DNA from: JBOGFC01 sp050742155
GTDB lineage: Bacteria > Actinomycetota > Acidimicrobiia > Spongiisociales > JALYHC01
Reading direction: 5' to 3'
NCBI GenBank assembly: GCA_050742155.1
Contig: JBOGFC010000119.1
Span: 1-35,799, forward strand
Length of the DNA stretch: 35,799 nt
Part shown: positions 16,935 to 23,494 of the stretch, in pieces
How positions within the stretch are numbered: the first letter of the stretch is position 1
How the letters are laid out: each line of letters opens with the position of its first letter
Notes under the pieces: model-generated
What the model saw: only the letters and a program-made list of their open reading frames with translations
What the model was told of the DNA's origin: nothing
Database searches by the model: none
Made by a program: the position numbers and the translations under genes

Positions 16935-16940
16935 ACGATA
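16935..16940 (-). promoter_or_regulatory. Candidate -10 element of the TPR-cyclase gene
   Basis: On the minus strand TATCGT is followed by six bases and then the ATG at 16928. This is one of the clearest leaderless-type starts in the window. No -35 is obvious. Confidence 0.45.
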
Positions 16941-16988
16941 GGCTTCGGCCTACCAGCTACGCTCGGCGCGTCGTGGAGAGGGAGGGAG

Positions 16989-17378
16989 ATGGACACGACC
17001 CGTCTCAAGTCGATCCCGCTCTTCGCGGGGCTCTCGGATCGGGACCTCCGCCAGGTTGCCCAGTGGGCGGACGAGGTCGAGGTGCAGGAAGGCAAGCAGC
17101 TGGTGCGCCAGGGCGAGTTCGCCTATGAGTTCTTCGTCATCGAGGAGGGGAAGGCCGAGGTGACCAAGGACGGCCGCCATCTGGGCGAGCTGGGCCCGGG
17201 CGACTTCTTCGGCGAGATCGCCCTGCTGGCCGCCGAGCACCGGACCGCCTCGGTCACCGCCACCTCACCTATGCGACTGATCGTCATGTTCGGCAGGGAG
17301 TTCCGCTCCATGGCCAAGGCCATGCCCCACGTGGCCGAGGAGATCCAGCGGGCCATCGGGGAGCGCCTGGGCAGGTAA
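16989..17378 (+). CDS. Cyclic nucleotide-binding domain protein
   Basis: A 129-aa protein consisting of a single CRP/PKA-type cyclic-nucleotide-binding fold with no DNA-binding or enzyme domain. The phosphate-binding cassette GDFFGEIALLAAEHRTASVT (residues 71-90) keeps the Gly75-Glu76 pair and Arg85 followed by Thr-Ala, the residues that hold the ribose and cyclic phosphate, so ligand binding is likely. Usual output would be through protein contacts. The ATG at 16989 is preceded by a strong GGAGAGGGAGGGAG purine run, and a TACGCT element lies at 16958-16963. It is divergent from the TPR-cyclase gene, which suggests that they act together. Its stop lies 38 nt from the convergent DUF971 gene, with a palindrome between. 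Confidence 0.88.
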   Translation: MDTTRLKSIPLFAGLSDRDLRQVAQWADEVEVQEGKQLVRQGEFAYEFFVIEEGKAEVTKDGRHLGELGPGDFFGEIALLAAEHRTASVTATSPMRLIVMFGREFRSMAKAMPHVAEEIQRAIGERLGR

Positions 17379-17383
17379 TCCCT

Positions 17384-17434
17384 CGTTCTTGTGACGGTTA
17401 TCCACCCATACCGGGGCTAAACGTCACGAGAACG
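17384..17434. repeat. 51-nt imperfect palindrome (family copy A)
   Basis: Arms CGTTCTTGTGACG and CGTCACGAGAACG flank 25 nt; the stem extends two more bases outward, with a single G-T wobble. Both arms are identical to those of the copy at 30543-30593. The right arm lies within the 3' end of the DUF971 gene and encodes its last residues. It could act as a bidirectional transcription stop for the convergent genes, although there is no T-tract. Confidence 0.7.
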
Positions 17435-17728
17435 AGAGGCCCCCAGCTCCCGGAGCATGTCGAAGGTGTAGATGCCGGTCCCGTGGCCGTCCGGCTCGAA
17501 CACGAAGTTCATGGCATAGGCACCCACCAGGCGGGACTCTCGAATGCGGATGGGCCGCTCTCCAGCCAGCACCGCGTCGGTAGCCGCCCGCCCGGAGGCT
17601 TCCCGGCAGGAGGCGCACTGACAGGCCGCCCGCAGCCGGCGGGCGGAGAGGGTGGTGTCCGGTCGGTCCTCCCAGGTGAGGACGACGCGCTCTCCCGCTT
17701 CGATCTCGATGCGGATCGGCGTCTCCAT
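17417..17728 (-). CDS. DUF971 (GBBH-like N-terminal domain) protein
   Basis: A 103-aa protein with the DUF971 fold. RIEIEAGERVVLTWEDRPDT, the Cys motif AACQCASCRE (Cys36, Cys38, Cys41) and LVGAYAMNFVFEPDGHGTGIYTF are diagnostic. The domain occurs at the N-terminus of gamma-butyrobetaine hydroxylase, where the Cys/His set binds zinc, and as stand-alone proteins often encoded near Fe-S or Mrp-type genes. Its role alone is unknown. The start is ATG 17728, 7 nt after a CATAAT -10. An ATG at 17737 would add three residues but overlap that element. The last few codons (SRSRDV) and the TAG stop lie in palindrome copy A. It is divergent from the DUF4032 gene with 22 nt between starts. Confidence 0.85.
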   Translation of the reverse strand: METPIRIEIEAGERVVLTWEDRPDTTLSARRLRAACQCASCREASGRAATDAVLAGERPIRIRESRLVGAYAMNFVFEPDGHGTGIYTFDMLRELGASRSRDV

Positions 17729-17734
17729 GGAGGG

Positions 17735-17741
17735 CATTATG
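17735..17741. promoter_or_regulatory. Overlapping divergent -10 elements
   Basis: The minus strand reads CATAAT (17741 to 17736), 7 nt before the DUF971 ATG. The plus strand reads CATTAT (17735-17740), 10 nt before the DUF4032 ATG at 17751. The near-symmetric AT-rich patch in otherwise GC-rich DNA could fire in both directions. Confidence 0.5.
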
Positions 17742-17750
17742 GGGGGCGCC

Positions 17751-18950
17751 ATGGCAGAGCCCGTCACCATCACCGTTCGAGCCGGGCATCCGGACTTCCT
17801 CGACCTTCCCTGGGAACGATCCATCACGAAGTGGGAGGGCGAGCGGATGGTGGACCTGCCGCGCGGCATCTCCCGCCACGAGATCCGCTTCGTCTGCTAC
17901 CCGGAGGGCACCTACGCCATCAAAGAGCTCCCGCTCGAGCCGGCCCGACGCGATTACACGATCCTGCGGGCACTCGAGGAGGCGGGTGGGCCCGCCGTCG
18001 TACCGGTCGGCCTGGTGGAACGGCTGGATGCCGATCCGCAGGCCGAGGTGGGGGCCGCCCTCATCACCCGCTATCTCGACTACTCCTTCTCCTACCGCGA
18101 GCTGATCTCGGGAGGCGGCTTCGGGCCCCGCCGCACTCATATGCTGGACGCCTTCGCCAACCTGCTGGTGGAGCTGCACCTGCTGGGCTGTTTTTGGGGG
18201 GACTGCTCGCTCTCCAACGTCCTCTACCGCTACGACGCCGAGACGATCCGGGCGGTGATGGTCGATGCCGAGACGGCCTCGGTCTACCCGACCCTGAGCG
18301 AGGGCCAGCGCCTGCGTGACCTCGAGCTCATGGAGGAGAACGTGGCAGGAGAGATGATGGACATCGCCGCCGAGACCGGCCTGGACCTCGACGAGGCCGA
18401 CGTGGGTCTGGGTGGGGACATCGAAGGGCGCTATCGCGGCTTGTGGGAAGAGCTGACCAGCATTGAGACCATCGCCCTGACCGAGCGCTTCCGAATCACC
18501 GAGCGGGTCGAGCGGCTCAACGACCTCGGCTTCGAGGTGGAGGAGATCAACCTACTCCCCACCGAGGACGGCCATCGCCTGCAGTTCAAGACGCGCGTGG
18601 GGGGCCGGCGCTTCCACGCCTCCCGCCTCAAGGAGCTGACCGGCATCGACGCCACCGAGCGCCAGGCTCGCCAGATCCTCTCCGACCTCCACTACTACCA
18701 GATGCGACACGGCGCCGACGGTAGCTCCGCCAAGGAGGTGCTGGCCGTGCAGTGGCGGGTCGGCGTCTTCGAGCCGTTCCTACGACGCATCACCGCCCTG
18801 GAAGGGATCCTCGACCCCGTGCAGGGCTATTGCGACTTCCTCCACCACCGCTACATGCTGTCCGCCCGTGAGCAACGGGACGTGGGCAACCAGGTGGCTT
18901 TCCAGGACTGGGCGGCGTCCGGCCGGCCGGGCTATCCGGTGCAGAGCTGA
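17751..18950 (+). CDS. DUF4032 lipopolysaccharide-kinase-like protein
   Basis: A 399-aa protein of the actinobacterial DUF4032 type, with a kinase-like fold of the lipopolysaccharide kinase (Kdo/Rio) clan. Visible elements are TYAIKEL (Lys58, ATP-binding), the loop GCFWGDCSLSNVLYR (Asp151 and Asn156, standing for the HxD-x4-N catalytic loop) and VMVDAET (Asp172, the metal-binding equivalent of DFG). Residues 280-399 hold the DUF4032 C-terminal region (SAKEVLAVQWRVGVFEPFLR). The substrate is unknown; the key residues argue for an active phosphotransferase. Start chosen at 17751, which gives MAEPVTITVRAG and has a G-run 5 nt upstream; ATGs at 17727 and 17739 are alternatives. Confidence 0.85.
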   Translation: MAEPVTITVRAGHPDFLDLPWERSITKWEGERMVDLPRGISRHEIRFVCYPEGTYAIKELPLEPARRDYTILRALEEAGGPAVVPVGLVERLDADPQAEVGAALITRYLDYSFSYRELISGGGFGPRRTHMLDAFANLLVELHLLGCFWGDCSLSNVLYRYDAETIRAVMVDAETASVYPTLSEGQRLRDLELMEENVAGEMMDIAAETGLDLDEADVGLGGDIEGRYRGLWEELTSIETIALTERFRITERVERLNDLGFEVEEINLLPTEDGHRLQFKTRVGGRRFHASRLKELTGIDATERQARQILSDLHYYQMRHGADGSSAKEVLAVQWRVGVFEPFLRRITALEGILDPVQGYCDFLHHRYMLSAREQRDVGNQVAFQDWAASGRPGYPVQS

Positions 18951-18955
18951 TCCGG

Positions 18956-18961
18956 TAGCGT
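18956..18961 (+). promoter_or_regulatory. Candidate -10 element of the MFS gene
   Basis: TAGCGT ends 6 nt before the ATG at 18968, immediately after the DUF4032 stop. This suggests that the transporter has its own promoter and a leaderless or near-leaderless mRNA. No -35 is obvious. Confidence 0.4.
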
Positions 18962-18967
18962 GCCGGG

Positions 18968-20206
18968 ATGCTCACTACCAACCGTTACTGGTCGCTGCTG
19001 CGCGCCAACCCCGACTTCCGTCGCCTCTACCTGGCCCAGCTCATCTCGTTCGGAGGCGACTGGTTCCTGACCGTTCCGTTGCTCGGGCTGATCTACGAGA
19101 TGACCGGGTCGGCGGTGGCCACCGGGGCGGTATTGGCGGTGCAATCGCTGCCCACCTTCCTCATGTCACCGTTGGCCGGGATGCTGGCCGACCGCCTCGA
19201 TCGCAAGACGATCATGATCGCCGCCGACCTGACCCGCATGGGAGTGGTGCTGGGCTTCCTGTTCGTCGACGACCTGGGCTCTCCTCTGCTCGCCTTCACT
19301 CTGGTGGCCCTGGTGGCGGTGGGGACCGCCTTCTTCTTCCCCGCCTCGTCGAGCGCCCTCCCCAACCTGGTGGAGGGCCGGCAGCTGGCCGAGGCCAACA
19401 TCCTGCTCGGCTCGGCGTGGGGGACGATGGCGGCCGTCGGCTCGGCGGTGGGGGGAACCTTCGCGGCCACCGTGGGTCGGGACGCCGCCTTCACCGTCGA
19501 TGCCCTCACCTTTCTCGCTTCGGCCGTCCTGATCATCCGGATCAGGCGCCCCTTCGCCCAGCAGCGGCCCGCCCATATGCCCGGCTTCCTGGCCTCGGCT
19601 CGGGAGGCGTTCGACTACGCGCGCACCCATCCGGAGGTGGCCGCCCTGCTCACCTCCAAGGCCGGGTTCGGCATCACCGCCGGCGCGCTGGTGCTGCTCC
19701 CCGTGATCTCCTTCGAGCTGTTCGGGGCCGGAGACCGCGGCACCGGCGTGCTCTTCGGAGCCCGCGGCCTGGGGGCGCTGATGGGACCGTTCCTGGTCAA
19801 GCGCTTCCTGGGCGACGACGACCGCCGGCTGGTGGGCTCGATCGGCCCCTCCATCGCCGCTTGGGGGGTCTGCTACGCCCTGCTCTCGGTGGCACCAACC
19901 CTCGGCCTGGCCGCCCTGGCGGTGTGGGCCGCCCATATGGGTGGGGGCAATCAATGGGCCATGTCGACCTACGGGCTGCAGCGGGTCACCCCCGACTTCG
20001 TACGGGGGCGTATCTTCAGCTTCGACTTCGGCCTGGTGATGCTGTCGATCTCGGCCTCCTACCTGGTGGCCGGTGCGCTCGCCGAGCGTTTGGGCGTCCA
20101 GCCGGTCCTCATCGGAGCAGGCGCCTTCGCCTTCTTGTTCGGCCTCACCTGGCGGCAGCTCACCAACCGGTACTGGGCGGCGTTGGAGCCGGTCGGGCCC
20201 TCCTAA
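18968..20206 (+). CDS. MFS transporter (EntS/MFS_3-like)
   Basis: A 412-aa major facilitator protein with about twelve hydrophobic helices. The N-terminus NPDFRRLYLAQLISFGGDWF and the loop between helices 2 and 3, LAGMLADRLDRKTIMI, match the MFS motif A (G-x-x-x-D-R-x-x-R-K). The general look, with FRRLYLAQ at the start, is that of the EntS-like exporter group, which effluxes siderophores, macrolides or other small molecules; the substrate is not predictable here. It follows the DUF4032 gene by 17 nt, with its own start-proximal -10. The gene ends at a convergent junction containing palindrome copy D. Confidence 0.88.
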   Translation: MLTTNRYWSLLRANPDFRRLYLAQLISFGGDWFLTVPLLGLIYEMTGSAVATGAVLAVQSLPTFLMSPLAGMLADRLDRKTIMIAADLTRMGVVLGFLFVDDLGSPLLAFTLVALVAVGTAFFFPASSSALPNLVEGRQLAEANILLGSAWGTMAAVGSAVGGTFAATVGRDAAFTVDALTFLASAVLIIRIRRPFAQQRPAHMPGFLASAREAFDYARTHPEVAALLTSKAGFGITAGALVLLPVISFELFGAGDRGTGVLFGARGLGALMGPFLVKRFLGDDDRRLVGSIGPSIAAWGVCYALLSVAPTLGLAALAVWAAHMGGGNQWAMSTYGLQRVTPDFVRGRIFSFDFGLVMLSISASYLVAGALAERLGVQPVLIGAGAFAFLFGLTWRQLTNRYWAALEPVGPS

Positions 20207-20219
20207 CCGTTTCCCCCGT

Positions 20220-20271
20220 CGTTTTGGCGCGCAAGGATCACACCAGAGTGTGAACTTTCCGCGCCAGAACG
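20220..20271. repeat. 52-nt imperfect palindrome (family copy D)
   Basis: CGTTTTGGCGCG pairs with CGCGCCAGAACG, and the hairpin continues inward with two mismatches to CACAC-CAGA-GTGTG, giving a stem of about 24 bp. Length, position (between convergent stops) and terminal CGTT-YT / AGAACG feet match the other members. The arm interior differs from copies A and B. There is no T-tract after either arm. Confidence 0.65.
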
Positions 20272-20293
20272 GGTGGGGCGGGCCGGTAGAGGA

Positions 20294-20815
20294 TCAGTGG
20301 GCCGGGCGGGCCACGCCCCCGTACTTCATGCGGGTCTTGCCCAGCCAGGCCACCTCCTTCTGCTTGCCCTCCTCGAAGTCCCCGTTGAAGCCGGCATCGA
20401 CCAGCTCGCCGACGTAGAGGGTGTGGGTGCCGAGGTCATGGGCCTGGCGCACCTCGAGCTCCATCCAGGCCACCGCCTCCTCGAAGATGGGCACCCCGGT
20501 GCTCCCCTCCCTTACGGCCCGGCCGTTCAGGGTCATGTCCTCCTTCTCGGCCGGGGTGGAGAACTTGACGAACACCCGGGTGTCGTCGGCCGGCCACAGG
20601 TTGACGCTGAACCGGCCGCTCTCGTCGATCAGCTGCTTGGTCAGCGCCTTGTTCTCGATGGCCGCCGCGATCAGCACCGGTTTCATGCTCACCTGGGTCA
20701 CCCAACTGGCGGTCATCCCGTTCCAGCGATCCCCGCTGCGGGTCCCGATGAGGAAGAGCCCGTTGGGGATCTTCCAGGTCACCTGGTTCACGACTTTGTC
20801 GTCCGGCTCGCCCAC
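20294..20815 (-). CDS. Flavin reductase-like FMN-binding domain protein
   Basis: A 173-aa protein of the flavin reductase-like domain. WKIPNGLFLIGTRSGDRWNGMTASWVTQVSMKP is the characteristic N-terminal FMN-binding block (GMTASWVTQVS), followed by the strand VNLWPADD-type turn and HTLYVGELVDAG near the end. These proteins bind FMN or FAD and supply reduced flavin to partner monooxygenases, or act as redox sensors. The GTG start at 20815 has AAGGAG about 5 nt upstream. It lies 31 nt after the stop of the sarcosine-oxidase-like gene on the same strand, so the two are probably cotranscribed. Confidence 0.85.
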   Translation of the reverse strand: MGEPDDKVVNQVTWKIPNGLFLIGTRSGDRWNGMTASWVTQVSMKPVLIAAAIENKALTKQLIDESGRFSVNLWPADDTRVFVKFSTPAEKEDMTLNGRAVREGSTGVPIFEEAVAWMELEVRQAHDLGTHTLYVGELVDAGFNGDFEEGKQKEVAWLGKTRMKYGGVARPAH

Positions 20816-20846
20816 CGAGCTCCTTCCCTCTCTCGCGTGGCTCAGG

Positions 20847-21974
20847 CTAACGCCTTGCGCCCTGCCGCCCGGCGGTGCGCAGGCTTCGGTCCGGACTCCG
20901 CTCCCCCAGCCCGAGCCGGGGGTCGGGCCGCTCCTCGCCCTCCAGCAGCCGCTGCACGTACTCGGCCAGCGCCGGCCCGTGCTTGAAGCCGTGGCCGGAT
21001 CCGCCCCCCAGCAACCAGACCTCTTCGTGCTCAGGATGGGGAGCGACCACGAAGCGGGTGTCTCCGGTGAGGGCGTATTGGCACGTGCGGCTCCCCACCA
21101 GCGGAGCGCCGGCCAGGGACGGGAAACGGCGCTCCAGGTACCGACGAGCCCGCTGCTCGTTCTCCGGCAAGGGCACCCGTGGGTCGTGGTCGGGGTCGAA
21201 GTCGGGCCCCTCCACGTCTGGGGCCAGCTTCATACCTCTTCCATCCAGGTCTCCGAGACCGTAGGCGGCCTGGTCGTAATCAACCCATCCCGGTACCGGG
21301 GGCGTCGACCACTCCGGGCCCGCCCCGAAGAAGAAGACGTCCTGTTGGGTGACGCGCAGCTCGACCAGCCCGGGAAAGAGCCGGGCGATCCAGGGACCGC
21401 AAGCCCACACCACCCGGTCGGCCCGGAGCCGCTCGCCATCCACCAGCAGCGAGGCGCCATCGGGCTCGGCCCGACCGGTGCGAAGGTGGGCTCCTCGACG
21501 GACCACCTGGCGGGCCATCACCTGGACCGCCCTCCGGGCATGCAGGATGCCGGCCTCCGGCTCGTAGACGACCAAGGCCAGGTCGTCGTAGCGGAGATCG
21601 GGGAACAGCTCGGCCGCCTCCTTGGGGTCGAGCCGCTCCACGGGAATCCCCTCCTCCCGGAGTACCCGCTCGCTGGACACTTCCCATCCATCCTCGCGGC
21701 CGGCGAACCAGGCCACTCCGGGAGTGACCAGGAGCTCGGCTCCCGTCTCCTCCTCCAGCTCCCTCCAGAGTCGCAGGGACCGCCAGGCCGACCGGGTGTG
21801 CCATGGGTCGGAGCCGTGGGAGAAACGGATCAGACGGGACTCCCCACCGCTGGAGGCCCGCACGTGGCCCGGCTGGTACTGCTCGACGAGGGTCACCGCC
21901 CAGCCCTGGCCACTCAGCCGGTGGGCCAGGGAGGCCCCGAAGATTCCCGCCCCGACGATCAACACGCTCGGCAC
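20847..21974 (-). CDS. FAD-dependent oxidoreductase, monomeric sarcosine oxidase-like
   Basis: A 375-aa flavoprotein of the D-amino-acid-oxidase fold. GAGIFGASLAHRL (8-20) is the dinucleotide-binding motif, Glu31 ends the second strand, and RTCQYALTGDTRFVV places Cys298 where monomeric sarcosine oxidase and N-methyltryptophan oxidase bind FAD covalently. The GGGSGHGFK stretch (323-331) has the conserved active-site Gly/His/Lys surroundings. Expected chemistry is oxidation of a secondary N-methyl amine to aldehyde and primary amine with H2O2 formation; the exact substrate is open. The C-terminal 25 residues are Arg-rich and poorly conserved. The GTG start lies 6 nt after a TACGCT element. The downstream flavin reductase is probably in the same transcript. 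Confidence 0.85.
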   Translation of the reverse strand: MPSVLIVGAGIFGASLAHRLSGQGWAVTLVEQYQPGHVRASSGGESRLIRFSHGSDPWHTRSAWRSLRLWRELEEETGAELLVTPGVAWFAGREDGWEVSSERVLREEGIPVERLDPKEAAELFPDLRYDDLALVVYEPEAGILHARRAVQVMARQVVRRGAHLRTGRAEPDGASLLVDGERLRADRVVWACGPWIARLFPGLVELRVTQQDVFFFGAGPEWSTPPVPGWVDYDQAAYGLGDLDGRGMKLAPDVEGPDFDPDHDPRVPLPENEQRARRYLERRFPSLAGAPLVGSRTCQYALTGDTRFVVAPHPEHEEVWLLGGGSGHGFKHGPALAEYVQRLLEGEERPDPRLGLGERSPDRSLRTAGRQGARR

Positions 21975-21980
21975 GCCCGA

Positions 21981-21986
21981 AGCGTA
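21981..21986 (-). promoter_or_regulatory. Candidate -10 element of the sarcosine oxidase-like gene
   Basis: TACGCT on the minus strand ends 6 nt before the GTG at 21974. The identical hexamer occurs 7 nt before the gene at 32290 and upstream of the cNMP-binding gene at 16958-16963. No -35 is clear. Confidence 0.4.
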
Positions 21987-22023
21987 GGCGGGCCGCCCCT
22001 TGTTCTAGGCTGTATGGGAGAAC

Positions 22024-22527
22024 ATGCATGTCTTGATCGCCACGGCCGGGGTGCTCCCGCCTGATCCGGTCGCCGATCTCACCGAACAACTGCTGGGCCA
22101 CTTCGGCTCCGTGACGGTGATGACGGTGATCGAGGTCCCTCATCAGTTCCTCGACACCATCCGGGCCGAGGAATGGCGGCCGCTGGCGGGCAGTGAAGCG
22201 ATCTGGCCCTCCGACGAGGATGCCCTCATGTCTCGTTACGTCGAGGAGCGGGGCCGGCGGCTGGTGGACCCTGTGCTGGCGGCGCTGCGGTCCCGGGGGA
22301 TCAACCCCCGGTCGATCTTCGTGGAGGGAAGCGAGCCGGCGGGGTCGATCCTGGCAGCGGCCGAGGAGATGGAAGCAGGGGTGATCGTCCTGGGAGCCAC
22401 CCGCTCCATCTTCGACGAGTCGGCGTGGGAGAGCGTGGCGCTCCGGGTGATTCGCCGGGCCTCCTGTCCGGTGCTGGTCATCCCTCCCCCGGCCCGGGTC
22501 GACCAGGCCGTCCCCCACGACGTCTAG
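22024..22527 (+). CDS. Universal stress protein family protein
   Basis: A 167-aa UspA-fold protein. MHVLIATAGV starts the first strand, and EMEAGVIVLGATRS precedes the loop that in ATP-binding members reads G-x2-G-x9-G-[ST]. Here that loop (LGATRSIFDESAWESV) lacks the later glycines, so ATP binding is doubtful. The C-terminal strand RRASCPVLVIPP is typical. The ATG at 22024 is 12 nt after TAGGCT (22006-22011), with GGGAG between. Its TAG stop shares its last base with the GTG of the next gene, so the two are translationally coupled. Confidence 0.85.
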   Translation: MHVLIATAGVLPPDPVADLTEQLLGHFGSVTVMTVIEVPHQFLDTIRAEEWRPLAGSEAIWPSDEDALMSRYVEERGRRLVDPVLAALRSRGINPRSIFVEGSEPAGSILAAAEEMEAGVIVLGATRSIFDESAWESVALRVIRRASCPVLVIPPPARVDQAVPHDV

Positions 22528-23435
22528 TGCGGATCGTCTCCCTGCTCCCCAGCGCCACCGAGATCCTGTTCGCCGTCGGAGCCGGCGATCAGGTGGTCGG
22601 GGTCACCCACGAATGCGATTTCCCACCGGAGGCTCGGGGGCTCCCGGTGGTGACCGAGGACCTGCTGCCCGGCGGGCTTTCCGCAGTGGAGATCGACCGG
22701 GCAGTGGCGGCCGGAGTCCGGGACCGTCACACGATCTACCGGCTCGACGAAGAGCTGTTGAGAGGCCTGGAGCCCGACGTGGTGGTCACCCAGGCGCTGT
22801 GCGAGGTGTGCGCGGTGCCCACCCGGCTGGTCGAGCAGGCGGTCTGCTCCATGCCGCGGGCGGCCCGGGTAGTTTCCAGCGACCCACCGGACCTGGAGGG
22901 AATCTTCGTCTCCATGCGGGAGATCGGCGCGGTGGTGGGGGCGGACACTGAGCCGGGGCTGGCGCCCCTCCGGGTCCGCCTGGCCCAGGTGCGAGAGCTG
23001 GTGGAGGGTCTCCCGCAGCCCCGGGTGGCGGTGCTCGAGTGGCCCGACCCTCCTTATGCCCCGGGCCACTGGGTGCCCGACATGGTGGAGGCAGCCGGCG
23101 GGCGGAGTGTGCTCGGCTCATCGGGAAGGCCGTCTCGGCGAGTGACATGGAAGGAGGTCCTCGACTCCCGCCCCGAGGTGGTCGTCCTGGCGTTCTGCGG
23201 CTTCGACCTGGCCGAGACGGTCCGCCGTGCCGACGAGATCGAGGGGGAGCCATGGAGACGGCTCACCGAGTCGGTCGAGGTGATGGCGGTGGACGGCTCC
23301 GCCTACTTCAGCCGGCCAGGCCCCCGGGTGGTGGACGGCGTGGAGCTGCTGGCCTGGCTGCTGCACAAGCCGGACGACCTCCAACCACCTCCAGGAGGAG
23401 CCGCCGCACATGCAGGCCGCCCTGCAACAGGCTAG
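22527..23435 (+). CDS. BtuF-like helical-backbone metal/cobalamin-binding protein
   Basis: A 302-aa protein of the periplasmic-binding fold used for cobalamin and metal chelates. MRIVSLLPSATEILFAVGAG, VVGVTHECDFPP and LEPDVVVTQALCEVCAVP are diagnostic of the stand-alone BtuF-like group, and WKEVLDSRPEVVVLAFCGFD is near the C-terminal lobe. There is no signal peptide, so unlike true BtuF it is probably cytoplasmic and its partner is unknown. The GTG start at 22527 overlaps the stop of the Usp gene (TAGTG), implying cotranscription. A dyad follows at 23438-23472, before the next gene. Confidence 0.82.
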   Translation: MRIVSLLPSATEILFAVGAGDQVVGVTHECDFPPEARGLPVVTEDLLPGGLSAVEIDRAVAAGVRDRHTIYRLDEELLRGLEPDVVVTQALCEVCAVPTRLVEQAVCSMPRAARVVSSDPPDLEGIFVSMREIGAVVGADTEPGLAPLRVRLAQVRELVEGLPQPRVAVLEWPDPPYAPGHWVPDMVEAAGGRSVLGSSGRPSRRVTWKEVLDSRPEVVVLAFCGFDLAETVRRADEIEGEPWRRLTESVEVMAVDGSAYFSRPGPRVVDGVELLAWLLHKPDDLQPPPGGAAAHAGRPATG

Positions 23436-23437
23436 CG

Positions 23438-23472
23438 TTACGTCGCCGAGCTGCCGGAGCGGCTCGACGTAA
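23438..23472. repeat. Inverted repeat upstream of the importer operon
   Basis: TTACGTCG (23438-23445) and CGACGTAA (23465-23472) are perfect arms, extended inward by AGC/GCT across a 3-nt bulge. It sits 2 nt after the BtuF-like stop and 22 nt before the binding-protein ATG. It could be an operator or a transcription stop; there is no T-tract. Confidence 0.45.
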
Positions 23473-23494
23473 GGGTTGGACAAGGGAGAGGATC

